DNA of 64,000 nucleotides from Ricordea florida (GCA_949710005.1 OX453274.1:4133655-4197654), one strand, 5' to 3'; numbered from the stretch's first letter, positions 28,861-38,482 are shown. Translations and numbers: made by a program. Notes: generated from the sequence alone by a model not told the origin.

Positions 28861-29850
28861 ATGGACGGACAACAAAGAGAACTAAGTGCTGATATGAAGA
28901 ATTTACAAAGAAAACTAAGTGGTGAACAATTAAAAAAACTTGTTTATTGGTATAACCCAACGAGAAAGTCATATTATAACACTAAAAGAAAACGTATTGA
29001 TTATCTGAATACTATTCCTGAAATAACTAATAATGTTCAAAGAATCATTGACAATATTAGAGAAATTAGTAGATTATTACGTGATACACCACATAGACCT
29101 AATGAGAATACTCCTCTTCCAATACCAAATACACAACCTACAATTGAAAATACGCCGCCTAACAACCCTTCAGATACTGCCTTTAATCCAGACAGCCCTC
29201 CTCCAGGTAGACCACCTAGAGATCGCCGCCCCGGTACACCCCCAGGTAGACCACCACCAACCACTACTCCTAGAAAAAGTCTTATACCTAGGCCTATTCC
29301 AATTAATAATCAAAAGAAAGATCCTATTCTAAAACCTAGACCTAGAGTTCCTAAATCACAAACAAAACCTATTCCTGAACCAAGAAAAAATAATCCTCAA
29401 CCTCAGATTGAAAAAATACAAATACTAAAACAAAAACTACAAGAACAAATAGAAACACAAATATTACAAAACATAAAACAACAATCACAAATATTACAAA
29501 ACTTAAATCAACAAACACCACAGGAACAACAAGAAAAAATAAAAATATTACAAACTCTTCAAGAACAAACACAAGAACTACAACAACAACAACAAAATCA
29601 ATCATTCACTCAAACAAAAATGGAAGAGAACCCTCAACAACAACAAAATCAATCATTCACTAAAACAAAAATGGAAGAGAACCCTCAACAACAATCAAAA
29701 AACACAAAAAATAAACGTAGAAAAAATAGGAGAAAAAATAGGAGAAAAAATAAAAAAAAAAAACTCAACCTAATCCACAACCTCAGGAACCACAGGAACC
29801 ACCAATACCACCACCGAGAAAAAAGAGAAATAAAAAAAAACAAAAACTAG
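28861..29850 (+). CDS. E2 polymerase gene, N-terminal frame (Gln/Pro-rich), interrupted
   Basis: A 329-codon frame: helical start (about 1-75), Pro-rich middle (about 80-180), Gln-rich coiled stretch (about 185-285) and a Lys/Arg-rich end. The homologous polymerase frame continues in another phase after an uninterrupted run of 12 A (29752-29763). A one-base-type slip there, real or from assembly, separates the two parts. Codons after the A-run in this frame are probably not native. The domain resembles disordered linkers; E1 has a shorter basic N-terminus instead. Confidence 0.65.
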   Translation: MDGQQRELSADMKNLQRKLSGEQLKKLVYWYNPTRKSYYNTKRKRIDYLNTIPEITNNVQRIIDNIREISRLLRDTPHRPNENTPLPIPNTQPTIENTPPNNPSDTAFNPDSPPPGRPPRDRRPGTPPGRPPPTTTPRKSLIPRPIPINNQKKDPILKPRPRVPKSQTKPIPEPRKNNPQPQIEKIQILKQKLQEQIETQILQNIKQQSQILQNLNQQTPQEQQEKIKILQTLQEQTQELQQQQQNQSFTQTKMEENPQQQQNQSFTKTKMEENPQQQSKNTKNKRRKNRRKNRRKNKKKKLNLIHNLRNHRNHQYHHREKREIKKNKN

Positions 29851-32800
29851 AAGATTTTACTCCAATAGAAATTAATACAGCATTCGATGGTTATCTGAAA
29901 ACATATAGAATATATGGAAGGGAATATAAAATTAATTTAGAAAATAATTCAGAAAATTATTATAATTTTAAAGATTCCTTAAGGTTTAAAAAAATCTTTG
30001 AAATAGAATTTGATGAAGAAAAAGAAAAAGAAAAATTTATAAGAGAAAATAGTGATCTCGCATTTTTAAAACCTAAAAAAATCGTAGAATTAGGACTTGA
30101 TGAATTAACATTTATAAGAGAAATAAAACCGGCAGTTATTAACTTAATTAATAAGCAAGAGAAACCTATAAAGATAAAATTTATTTTCACCTGTAAATTT
30201 GTACATTTTGAAAGTGAAAGATTAATAGATAAAAGGTCAGATGGATTTTTTCACAGTCAAAGGCCTGAGATTATAACAGAGTCAACAGATTTATCCAAAC
30301 TATTCGATGAGATGACTGGATATTTACTAGAGCTTTTTAAAAATTATACGCGCAAAGGTAGCGGTTGGGTATTTAATGGTGTGGAATACTTTGATATAAA
30401 AATTGACCCATTTGATCCACTTTCTGCAAAAAGTTATATTGAACTACCAAAATTCTTAGCAAATAAAAAAGCAATAATAAATCCTAAGAATGAAGATGAT
30501 GATGATTGTTTTAAATATGTAGCAACCATAGCAACAAATAAAATAGATAATCATCCAGAGAGAATAACTAAAGAACTGATTGAAATGTCTAATAGGTTTA
30601 ATTGGAAGGGAATTGAGTTTCCATTTAAATTAACGGATATTAATAAGTTTGAGAATCAAAATGAAAAATATGCAGTTAATGTGTATGGATTTGATGAAAA
30701 AAAGTTAAAAATATATCCTTTGCACATAAGCGATAAGAAAAACAGATTTTTAATAGAAACACTATATATAACAAACAATGAAACAAGTCACTACTACTGG
30801 ATAAAGAATTTTGATAAATTAGTACATTCTCAAGTTACTAAAAATACAAAAAAGATTCACACATGTCGCAGATGTTTTTATCACACTCATGAAGAGGAAA
30901 CAATGAAAAAACATGAAGAATATTGTAAAGAACATGATTCTGTCAGGATTGAAATGCCAATAGATAAAGACGGAAATCCTGAAATTATTAAATTTACGAA
31001 TCATAGTAATAAAATTAAAGCGCCTTTTTCTGTATATTGTGATAAAGAGACTTATAGAATTTTATTAGACTATAACGAATCGGAAGACAAAACTAAAAGT
31101 TACACAATTAAATATGATAAACATAAAGCCTCAGCTTATTGTTACTTAATAAAGTTTGCTGATGAAGAATATGAATCTTTTATTAGACGATACACTGCTA
31201 AATCACCGGAAGAAGATATAGGAGAAATATTTATGTTACAATTAGAAAAGGATATTAGAGAAATTTATGAAAAAATTAAACCAAACAAGAAATTGAAATT
31301 GATGACGCAAAGAGAACAATTAGAATATAAAAACGCAACAATCTGTCATATATGTGAAAAAGAATTATTAGAAGAGGATAAGGTTAGAGATCACTGTCAT
31401 TATACTGGAAAATATAGAGGAGCCGCACATAAAAAGTGTAACTTTAATTTTTTTAATAGAAAATTTATCCCAATATTTTTTCACAACTTAGCGGGATTTG
31501 ATGCACATCTTTCTATTAAGAGTATCGGTAAAACTGAAGGCAAAGTAAAATGTATACCTAATAATGAAGAAAAATATATTTCCTATACAAAACAAATAAT
31601 ACTCGGCGAATATAAAAATAAAAACGGTGTGTTGAAAAAAGATATGTTAGACATTAGATTTGTAGATTCATTTAAATTTATGCAAACAAGCCTCAATAAT
31701 TTAGTTAAAAATCTTACAAATTGCGGAAAATGTGAATCATGTAAACCAGGAGATTGTATTAAAAGATACATAGAAGATGGAAAGATCATCAACTATACTG
31801 GTTTTGGTAGATGTGGAAAATGTAAAAATTGTAAGTTAAGCAAAAGTAGATGTCTTTCCCCAAAGGATGATAAATTAATTGAAACTAAAAAAGTTTTTAA
31901 GGATAAAACATATTTAGCTATAAGGAAGGGTGTATTTCCCTATGAATATTTCACAAGTCTTGATATTCTTAATGAAACTAAACTTCCACCAATAGAAGCT
32001 TTTTATTCTAAATTAAACGATGAAAAAATATCAGAAGAAGATTATGAACATGCACAAAAAGTGTGGAAAGCTTTTAATATGAAAACAATGAGGGATTACC
32101 ACGATCTTTATCTCTTGTTAGATGTATTATTATTAACTGATGTATTCGAAAATTTTAGAGATGTTTGTATGAAAAATTATCAATTAGATCCCGCACATTA
32201 TCTTACAGCGCCCTCACTAGCCTGGGATGCTATGTTAAAATTAACTAAAGTAAATTTAGAATTACTTATTGATAATGATATGTTACTAATGTTTGAGAAG
32301 GGTATAAGAGGTGGTATATCACAAATATCAAAAAGACAAGCTAGAGCTAACAACCCATATATGGAAAATTTTATGGATGATATGGTGAAAAGTTATATTG
32401 TTTATCTTGATGCGAATAACTTATATGGTGCAGCAATGAGTGATCTATTACCTACACACGGTTTTAAATGGTTGCCAGAGGAAGAGTTTGAAAAATGGAG
32501 AGATATACCATGCATACTTGAGGTTAATCTAGATTATCCAAATCATCTTCACGATCAACATAATGATTATCCACTAGCTCCTGAAAGCCTTACTGTTAAC
32601 AAAGTGAAAAAATTAATCCCAAACTTAAACAACAAGGAAAAGTATGTTCTTCACTACAAAAATTTAAAAAAATATGAAAGTTTGGGGTTAAAAATAACAA
32701 AGATACACAGAGCAATTAAATTCAAAGAATCAGCATGGTTAAAACCTTATATCGATTTAAATACTAAATTAAGAGCTAATGCAAAGAATGATTTTGAAAA

Positions 32801-33635
32801 GGATTTTTTCAAATTAATGAATAACTCTGTTTTTGGTAAAACAATGGAAAATATTAGGAAAAGGGTTGATATTAGATTAGTTACAAATGAAGAACAAGCT
32901 AGAAAGTTAATAAGTATGCCTAATTATCATCACCGCACAATATTTTGTGAAGATTTAGCAGCCATACATATGAAGAAAAAATTTATAAGATTTAATAAAC
33001 CTATTTACTTAGGTATGTGCATTTTAGATTTGAGTAAAGTAATAATGTATGATTTTCATTATAATTATATAAAACCTAAATATGGAGATAAGGCTGAATT
33101 ACTTATGACTGATACTGATTCTCTTGTATATGAAATTGAAACTGAAGATTTTTTCAAAGATATTAGTTCTGACGTTAGAGAAAAATTCGACACTAGCAAT
33201 TATCCTAAAGATCACCCTTCAGGAATTGAGATAGGTGTAAATAAAAAAGTAATTGGTATGTTTAAAGATGAAATGGGTGGAAATATTATAAAAGAATTTA
33301 TTGGTCTGAGGCCAAAGTTATACTCAATATTGAAGGATAATAATGATGAGATAAAAAAGGATAGAGGAATTAAGCAATGCGTTGTAAAAAATACAATCAA
33401 ACACAACGATTATAAGGATGTTTTAGAAACTGGAGAACATCAAATGAGAGAGATGAATGTGTTTAGAACAGAAAAACATGATATTTATACCGTCACCATC
33501 AATAAAATTGCACTATCCGCTAATGATGATAAAAGAATAATTTGCAAAGACGGAAAACATACTTTAGCTATTGGACATTATCGAACTAAGCCGGATCAAT
33601 CTAAAACGGAATCTGGCGGCAACTCAGTATCATAA
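29754..33635 (+). CDS. Protein-primed DNA polymerase B, E2 (main frame)
   Basis: This frame is open from 29754; its first ATG is at 30312 (1107 aa from there). Upstream codons still align with E1 polymerase (FDGYLKTYRIYGREYKI), so the native N-terminus lies in the other frame. It contains a C2H2-like finger (CRRCFYHTHEEETMKKHEEYC), ExoI CDKE, the endonuclease-VII-like CHIC and DHCHYTGKYRGAAH site, ExoII HNLAGFD, the 8-Cys cluster, motif A DANNLYG, motif B MNNSVFG, motif C DTDS, and KLYS. The catalytic residues look intact. The 3' end overlaps the integrase by 40 bp. Confidence 0.9.
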   Translation, partial: KKKTQPNPQPQEPQEPPIPPPRKKRNKKKQKLEDFTPIEINTAFDGYLKTYRIYGREYKINLENNSENYYNFKDSLRFKKIFEIEFDEEKEKEKFIRENSDLAFLKPKKIVELGLDELTFIREIKPAVINLINKQEKPIKIKFIFTCKFVHFESERLIDKRSDGFFHSQRPEIITESTDLSKLFDEMTGYLLELFKNYTRKGSGWVFNGVEYFDIKIDPFDPLSAKSYIELPKFLANKKAIINPKNEDDDDCFKYVATIATNKIDNHPERITKELIEMSNRFNWKGIEFPFKLTDINKFENQNEKYAVNVYGFDEKKLKIYPLHISDKKNRFLIETLYITNNETSHYYWIKNFDKLVHSQVTKNTKKIHTCRRCFYHTHEEETMKKHEEYCKEHDSVRIEMPIDKDGNPEIIKFTNHSNKIKAPFSVYCDKETYRILLDYNESEDKTKSYTIKYDKHKASAYCYLIKFADEEYESFIRRYTAKSPEEDIGEIFMLQLEKDIREIYEKIKPNKKLKLMTQREQLEYKNATICHICEKELLEEDKVRDHCHYTGKYRGAAHKKCNFNFFNRKFIPIFFHNLAGFDAHLSIKSIGKTEGKVKCIPNNEEKYISYTKQIILGEYKNKNGVLKKDMLDIRFVDSFKFMQTSLNNLVKNLTNCGKCESCKPGDCIKRYIEDGKIINYTGFGRCGKCKNCKLSKSRCLSPKDDKLIETKKVFKDKTYLAIRKGVFPYEYFTSLDILNETKLPPIEAFYSKLNDEKISEEDYEHAQKVWKAFNMKTMRDYHDLYLLLDVLLLTDVFENFRDVCMKNYQLDPAHYLTAPSLAWDAMLKLTKVNLELLIDNDMLLMFEKGIRGGISQISKRQARANNPYMENFMDDMVKSYIVYLDANNLYGAAMSDLLPTHGFKWLPEEEFEKWRDIPCILEVNLDYPNHLHDQHNDYPLAPESLTVNKVKKLIPNLNNKEKYVLHYKNLKKYESLGLKITKIHRAIKFKESAWLKPYIDLNTKLRANAKNDFEKDFFKLMNNSVFGKTMENIRKRVDIRLVTNEEQARKLISMPNYHHRTIFCEDLAAIHMKKKFIRFNKPIYLGMCILDLSKVIMYDFHYNYIKPKYGDKAELLMTDTDSLVYEIETEDFFKDISSDVREKFDTSNYPKDHPSGIEIGVNKKVIGMFKDEMGGNIIKEFIGLRPKLYSILKDNNDEIKKDRGIKQCVVKNTIKHNDYKDVLETGEHQMREMNVFRTEKHDIYTVTINKIALSANDDKRIICKDGKHTLAIGHYRTKPDQSKTESGGNSVS

Positions 33636-34627
33636 GGAATAACCTGTAATTCCTCTCTAACAAATCCTCTCCTCGGGCCATTAAGTAAATAATATAAAAC
33701 CGGTTGATTAGGTGAAAAGACAATTCTAGAAATATCATAAACTTTGATAGTCCAGATGGGGTCTGTGGCTCTCCTTTTTTCACCACCCTCAAGTTCTCCA
33801 GGAGATAATAAATATCTAACTTTTACATTTGGTGTTAATCTAACTTCATCGAGACCAACAACTCTCTTATATCTTTTTGTTTCAAGTTCAACCTCTTTCA
33901 TTTTAATGGCTTTATCAGGTTCTTTTCCAGTTATTCTAGTTGGTGTGCTGTTTAAAGTTTTTATAATAGCTGGTAATCGTTTTACCCACACTCTTGATCG
34001 GGCAGAGCCATCCTGCAACATTTCTTGCGCATATTGATGACTAAATAATCGCTCACCCAATATTTTATTTGCACTTTCAACAAATGCTTGGGCTCTATGA
34101 TTTCCAGCTTCACCTCTTTGTATTTTAACATTATGGTAATTCATAAGTTTTGTAACTTCACCCATAAATTCTTTTCCTGGATCAACCATTAATGTTTTAG
34201 GATATTTTAACTTTCTAGAATATATTTTTGTAAAAGCATTTGAAATTTCACGACTTTCTTTTGAAGTCAACGGTTCCGCATCTTTATATCTCGAGGCAAT
34301 ATCAACTACAACTAATGCATATTTATATGTTTTTCTTCCAACACTATCATGCGGCAAAAATAATAAATCTGCTTGGTGGATCTGATTAGGTGTATCCACG
34401 GTCCAGTGTGGTCTAGGTATATATTTTGGAGATGGAAGATATATTTGCCATATTGCTTGTTTTTTCAACCATTGTTTTGCAACATCTTGACTTACTTTCG
34501 CCTTCTCAGCTAATTTAGGAATCGCAGAATATCCTTTCCAATATCCTTCAGTTGAATAATATATCCGACTTAAAGTCAGGCCCGGCTCGGGCTTCGCCGA
34601 TATTTTTGATATCTTTTCGTTACTCAT
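33596..34627 (-). CDS. DDE (rve-type) integrase, E2, 343 aa
   Basis: Same architecture as the E1 integrase, with HQAD, MVDPGKEF and AFVESAN carrying the catalytic D, D and E. It has an extra N-terminal stretch (residues about 8-19) encoded by a GC hairpin insertion that E1 lacks, and an insert after the QEM motif. The start codon overlaps the TTTAAAGAT motif shared with the divergent capsid gene. Confidence 0.92.
   Translation of the reverse strand: MSNEKISKISAKPEPGLTLSRIYYSTEGYWKGYSAIPKLAEKAKVSQDVAKQWLKKQAIWQIYLPSPKYIPRPHWTVDTPNQIHQADLLFLPHDSVGRKTYKYALVVVDIASRYKDAEPLTSKESREISNAFTKIYSRKLKYPKTLMVDPGKEFMGEVTKLMNYHNVKIQRGEAGNHRAQAFVESANKILGERLFSHQYAQEMLQDGSARSRVWVKRLPAIIKTLNSTPTRITGKEPDKAIKMKEVELETKRYKRVVGLDEVRLTPNVKVRYLLSPGELEGGEKRRATDPIWTIKVYDISRIVFSPNQPVLYYLLNGPRRGFVREELQVIPYDTELPPDSVLD
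34580..34598. repeat. GC-rich double mini-hairpin in integrase N-terminus (E2)
   Basis: GCCCG-GCT-CGGGC (34580-34592) overlaps GGC-TTC-GCC (34590-34598). The E1 integrase has no equivalent residues. Confidence 0.7.
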
Positions 34628-34660
34628 TTAAAGATTAATCAAAGTATCTTATAAATTACA
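34627..34660. promoter_or_regulatory. Divergent promoter between integrase and capsid gene (E2)
   Basis: Only 33 bp separate the two ATGs. TTTAAAGATTAATCAAAG and TATCTTATAAATTACA match the E1 capsid leader block for block. Confidence 0.6.
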
Positions 34661-35905
34661 ATGACTTCTGAAAAAATTAATCCAAACAGAATTCCACGAG
34701 AACCATTTGGGTTGAAAGCAGAATCAACTTTGAATAGAATTACATTAAATCCATCCTCGGCTAGCCCCGGAGAAACATTATATATAAATATCCCTAAACT
34801 TTCTGATAATTTAGTGATTGTACCTGGAAGTGTATCTCTACTTTTTGATTTGGAAGTTGATGGGCATGCTAATAACACCCTTGTGAATAATGTGGGTAGT
34901 AATCTTGTATCCAGATTAAGGGTTCTTTTTGGTGGTGAAACATTACAAGATACCCAAAGATACGATCTATTTCAAACATATCATGATTTATTTTTATCAG
35001 ATGAGGATCGCGGGGATAAATTAAGACAAGGTATTTCTTCAGAAAACATGAGAAAACTAAGGACAAATGCCGGTGATAAGAAAACTCAAGATGTTAGGGA
35101 AGTAGCTCTTTCATCAGTACATAATACCAAGTACCATATTCCACTAAATCACCCTATTTTAAAAGATCACGGAGTTTTCTATCCAAAAGCTCTAGATCAT
35201 CATCTAATCTTTGAGATTACGCTAGCCCCAGTTTCTGATATTGTTGTTTTTTCTGATACAACAAAGACCCCCACATATTCAATCAAAAACCTAGAGTTAG
35301 AATATTCTTCCATTTCAAGCGAATACTTGGCTCGTGAGGCACAAGCAGCTTATCAGGTTGGAAAAGGATTCTTTTACGAAAATGTTACTCTACACAAAAC
35401 TTTTACTTTTTCCATAGGCGGGGACACTGTTATTAACCAGCATATTAATCTACCTAGAAGGTCAATGACAGGAATATTATTTTTGTTTAAATTACCCAAC
35501 ACTGCTGGGACACGAAACGCTGAAAGTTTTTACAATCCAGGGATCACCTCGATCAATATAGATGTTGATGGGGTACCAAATCGTTTATACTCTAAGGGAA
35601 TGATACCTTCTGATATCTGGGAGTCAGTGAAGAAAAGATTTGGACAGACAGAAGGGAGGAGCAGGATTGACATGAAAGAAAGGGATTTTTATTATGACAA
35701 GTTTGCATTATGGGTTGATTTGAGAACTCACCCTGATAATGATATTCATGGAGGAGGTTTGGTTTTAAACAATACAAGGGATGGGGTAAAACTAGAAATT
35801 AAAAGAAAACAAAGCGGATCAGGCACTGTAACCTGTTATATGTTTGTTGTAGCCGATGCAATGATGGAAATTATGAATGCAAGTTTGAGATCAATTAAGT
35901 ACTGA
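34661..35905 (+). CDS. Major capsid protein candidate, E2, 414 aa
   Basis: Closely related to 18893-20143 over its full length, including an identical start and near-identical IHGGGLVLNN and MFVVADAM tracts. Differences cluster in loops (about residues 135-160 and 320-335), as expected for surface loops of a jelly-roll capsid protein (inference). Confidence 0.8.
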   Translation: MTSEKINPNRIPREPFGLKAESTLNRITLNPSSASPGETLYINIPKLSDNLVIVPGSVSLLFDLEVDGHANNTLVNNVGSNLVSRLRVLFGGETLQDTQRYDLFQTYHDLFLSDEDRGDKLRQGISSENMRKLRTNAGDKKTQDVREVALSSVHNTKYHIPLNHPILKDHGVFYPKALDHHLIFEITLAPVSDIVVFSDTTKTPTYSIKNLELEYSSISSEYLAREAQAAYQVGKGFFYENVTLHKTFTFSIGGDTVINQHINLPRRSMTGILFLFKLPNTAGTRNAESFYNPGITSINIDVDGVPNRLYSKGMIPSDIWESVKKRFGQTEGRSRIDMKERDFYYDKFALWVDLRTHPDNDIHGGGLVLNNTRDGVKLEIKRKQSGSGTVTCYMFVVADAMMEIMNASLRSIKY

Positions 35906-35939
35906 AGAGACTTAAAACCTTATGTTATGATACAAAATC

Positions 35940-36581
35940 ATGGAAGAACTACGAGAAAAAATACCATTTCACTGTATCATAACCGGACCAACAAATTGTG
36001 GAAAAACAAAATACATTATAGATCAACTCCGTGGCCCCTTCAGAAAAGTTTTTGATTACATTGTTTTAATATGTCCAACTTATTCTAAAAATAAAACATA
36101 TCATAATTTTGCACGAGGAGATAAGAGATTCTTTGTATTGTCACCTGATGCTAGTAATATAGACGAGATTAATGAATTATTAACTGATTGCCAAACTTTA
36201 TTCTCTGGAACAAACACATTAATAATTTTAGACGATTGCGCTGTATCTAATGATCTGAAGAAAAGATCAAACAAGTTTATAGATTTGGCATTCTCCGGAA
36301 GGCATCATGGTTTATCAGTTTGGGTTCTCACTCAGCAATTAACATCAATTGCAAAACCTTTCCGAGAAAATGTGGCTTGTGTGGTCTCATTTCATAATCC
36401 GTCGCAGAAAGGTATGAAGATGTTTTTTGAAGATTATGGAGGTGATTTGGATTATGAAACAGGTAAAAAGTTTATGCAATTATTAAAAACAGAAAAATAT
36501 TCTAGACTATGTTTATGTTTACGTTACCCATTCAATTGTTATTTAGAGATCCCTTCGACGATTTCCTTCGGGCCGGCGTAG
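35940..36581 (+). CDS. Packaging ATPase, E2, 213 aa
   Basis: Walker A GPTNCGKT (16-23), Walker B LIILDD and the LTQQ sensor are as in E1. The last residues come from a GC hairpin insertion that replaces the E1 stop region and lengthens the tail to ISFGPA. It follows the capsid gene by 34 bp. Confidence 0.92.
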   Translation: MEELREKIPFHCIITGPTNCGKTKYIIDQLRGPFRKVFDYIVLICPTYSKNKTYHNFARGDKRFFVLSPDASNIDEINELLTDCQTLFSGTNTLIILDDCAVSNDLKKRSNKFIDLAFSGRHHGLSVWVLTQQLTSIAKPFRENVACVVSFHNPSQKGMKMFFEDYGGDLDYETGKKFMQLLKTEKYSRLCLCLRYPFNCYLEIPSTISFGPA

Positions 36582-36584
36582 CCG
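36565..36584. repeat. GC-rich mini-hairpins at ATPase 3' end (E2)
   Basis: CC-TTC-GG (36565-36571) is followed by CGGC-GTA-GCCG (36574-36584), spanning the stop codon. E1 lacks it. Confidence 0.7.
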
Positions 36585-36621
36585 ATTTAAAAGAATCTTT
36601 GTATTATTAGAAAATTATAAG

Positions 36622-37194
36622 ATGACAGAAGTTGATCGAGCGAAGCTCTCCCCGGCGATGCCGGAAGATTATATTAGTGATGAAAAAGATGAGGTAAAAG
36701 ACAATGTAAAATCTGATGATATTGAAATTAAACAAGAATCACTAGCTATTCTAGCATCTCTCGGAACTACAAAGGAATATTTAGGAGTTGATATGAGTCT
36801 GGGTGATGTAAAAAAATTATCAGTAAAAGACGTTGTTAAATATTATAATCGGTATCAGGCGGTATTAGGTAAGAAAATTAGCGGCGGGTTGGTAGATTCA
36901 TCTCTTCAATTAGTTTCACAAGTCATTTCTTATGTGGTTCCTGTAGATGATATAGAAGCTCTTTGTTTGGATTTGAAGAATGATGATTTAGTTAATCGTG
37001 AACTAACAAACATTGTAGGGCTCTTAGCATTGAAAGCAGGAAGATTGGCAGCACTTGCTAGCGGAGTATTCCAGGTTGCTAAACACATAAAATTCAACAA
37101 AAATCAACAAGTTTCAAGAAAAATTACAGATGATTCTAACACAAATGAGCAGGATACTAAGCAAGATGCTAACGGCGCTGATACTGTTTACTAA
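36622..37194 (+). CDS. Conserved element protein, E2, 190 aa
   Basis: Homologue of 20829-21374. About ten extra residues after the fourth codon come from a double hairpin insertion; downstream the helical core is strongly conserved (MSLGDVKKLS, GGLVDSSLQLVS). Function unknown. Confidence 0.8.
   Translation: MTEVDRAKLSPAMPEDYISDEKDEVKDNVKSDDIEIKQESLAILASLGTTKEYLGVDMSLGDVKKLSVKDVVKYYNRYQAVLGKKISGGLVDSSLQLVSQVISYVVPVDDIEALCLDLKNDDLVNRELTNIVGLLALKAGRLAALASGVFQVAKHIKFNKNQQVSRKITDDSNTNEQDTKQDANGADTVY
36638..36664. repeat. GC-rich double mini-hairpin, reference copy (E2)
   Basis: GAGC-GAA-GCTC (36638-36648), TCC, then CCGGC-GAT-GCCGG (36652-36664). This is the clearest bipartite copy. Its inverted relative is at 38312-38338. 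Confidence 0.85.
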
Positions 37195-37264
37195 GCATAC
37201 TATTATTTTATTTACATATCATTCCTAAGCGGTCTAAAGATTTCTTAATGATATGTAAAAAATA

Positions 37265-37747
37265 ATGTCAGAAGAAGTTGTTGATCGGGGCGAAGCCCCT
37301 CCCCGCTATACGGAGCAAATTACAAGAGATCCACCTAAAGAACCAGAAACTGTGGATAATTCTTCAAAAAAACGCACTAAAAATCCTAAAAAAGTAGCAG
37401 CAGGTAAGAAATTAGCCGAATATAATAAAAAAGCAAAAGAAGCATTAGCTAGAGAGACACAGCGTGCCGAGGAGCAAATGAAACATGAAGAAAAAATGAA
37501 ACAGGAAGAAGAGCAAAATGAAAATACATATAGTGAATCAAAATCATGGATGCCAGAGTTATCTTTTACTACTGTTTTATCTATTGTTGGATTAGGTTTT
37601 ACTGCATTTGATCTTTTTATGAGATATAAGGAAAAATCTGGGGATGAATATTCTAATAGGTTACCTGATTTATCACAAGCCCCTCCCACAAAGATTCATA
37701 ATCCACAACCACAACCGATAGATAGACCAAAAATTGGAATGATGTAA
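37265..37747 (+). CDS. Single-pass membrane protein, E2, 160 aa
   Basis: Homologue of 21412-21825 with a longer Lys/Glu-rich helix and the same hydrophobic segment (FTTVLSIVGLGFTAFDLFM). The N-terminus carries a hairpin-derived stretch (DRGEAPPRY). The leader contains TCTAAAGATTTCTTAATGAT, a variant of the promoter motif. Confidence 0.75.
   Translation: MSEEVVDRGEAPPRYTEQITRDPPKEPETVDNSSKKRTKNPKKVAAGKKLAEYNKKAKEALARETQRAEEQMKHEEKMKQEEEQNENTYSESKSWMPELSFTTVLSIVGLGFTAFDLFMRYKEKSGDEYSNRLPDLSQAPPTKIHNPQPQPIDRPKIGMM
37287..37313. repeat. GC-rich double mini-hairpin (E2)
   Basis: GGGGC-GAA-GCCCC (37287-37299) is followed by CCG-CTATA-CGG (37303-37313). The first stem differs from the 36638 copy by paired changes and one extra base pair. 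Confidence 0.8.
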
Positions 37748-37802
37748 TTTAATCGCGCCTCAAAAGGGATCTAAAGATTTCTTACTGATGTAGTAAAAAA
37801 TC

Positions 37803-38021
37803 ATGTCAAACGAAAATAAACTTGTGAAAACTGTTACTGATTCAGCAGTCCTTATCGGATTAGCAGCTGGTGTTGGATATGTTGCTAAAAAAGCAATGAA
37901 AGAATCATTTATGAACGACCCATCCTCAAGTATTACAAATTATGCAAAATGGGTTGCTGTATTATCGGGTAGTATGTACCTTAAAACATATTTAGAGGAA
38001 CAAAAGATACTTCCAAATTAA
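37803..38021 (+). CDS. Small two-helix membrane protein, E2, 72 aa
   Basis: Homologue of 21871-22089, same length, most residues identical. The leader has TCTAAAGATTTCTTACTGAT then GTAAAAAATC before the ATG. Confidence 0.78.
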   Translation: MSNENKLVKTVTDSAVLIGLAAGVGYVAKKAMKESFMNDPSSSITNYAKWVAVLSGSMYLKTYLEEQKILPN

Positions 38022-38032
38022 CGAATATAAAA

Positions 38033-38455
38033 ATGGCATCAATAGCATTTATGATTGGAGGAGCAGTATTAAATGCAACAGCTTTTGTTGGTGGATCATA
38101 TCTCGCAAAATATTTATCAGGAAATAAAACTGATACAGAACGAATACGACATGATAAAGCATTAGAAAAATATCAAAGAGATTATGCAGAATATCAGGAA
38201 AAAAGACAAAAACTAATGGATTGGAAAATAAAGAAAAAAGATGAAAAATACCAAGCATCAAAAAATATTTCAACTACAAATGAACAATTTGCATTATATG
38301 AACAAATGCAACCGACGGAGTCGGGGAGAGCTTTGCTCGATGAACCTAAATTCTCTGATTATTATAAACCCAGCGATAATCAAAAGATGGGTGAAATGGC
38401 ATATGTGGGTGGAGGTATGTTGGCATTGGGGTATGTAGCTAGTAAATTATTTTAG
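38033..38455 (+). CDS. Membrane-anchored helical protein, E2, 140 aa
   Basis: Homologue of 22091-22483. The one large difference is a stretch (PTESGRALLD) between the central helix and the KFSDYYKPSD motif, encoded by a hairpin insertion. Confidence 0.75.
   Translation: MASIAFMIGGAVLNATAFVGGSYLAKYLSGNKTDTERIRHDKALEKYQRDYAEYQEKRQKLMDWKIKKKDEKYQASKNISTTNEQFALYEQMQPTESGRALLDEPKFSDYYKPSDNQKMGEMAYVGGGMLALGYVASKLF
38312..38338. repeat. GC-rich double mini-hairpin, inverted copy (E2)
   Basis: CCGAC-GGA-GTCGG (38312-38324), GGA, then GAGC-TTT-GCTC (38328-38338). Its reverse complement aligns over 30 nt with the 36638 copy, with compensatory changes in one stem. Confidence 0.85.
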
Positions 38456-38473
38456 GTAATTGTATGTGATTAG

Positions 38474-38482
38474 TTTAAAGAT
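38474..38482 (+). promoter_or_regulatory. TTTAAAGAT promoter-like motif
   Basis: TTTAAAGATTTCTTACTGAT and GAGTAAAAAATC precede the ATG at 38511. This is the counterpart of 22496. Confidence 0.6.

Larger units (their letters stand above)
28525..28870. repeat. E2 left terminal inverted repeat (346 bp)
   Basis: Reverse complement of 44179-44522 except for two extra A in the A-run at 28554-28570. It extends through the ATG and the first three codons of the polymerase gene. Confidence 0.95.

Noticed and set aside
29033..29332. 99-codon frame within the E2 polymerase N-terminal region
   Set aside because: Alternative frame of low-complexity Pro/Gln DNA with no conservation in E1.
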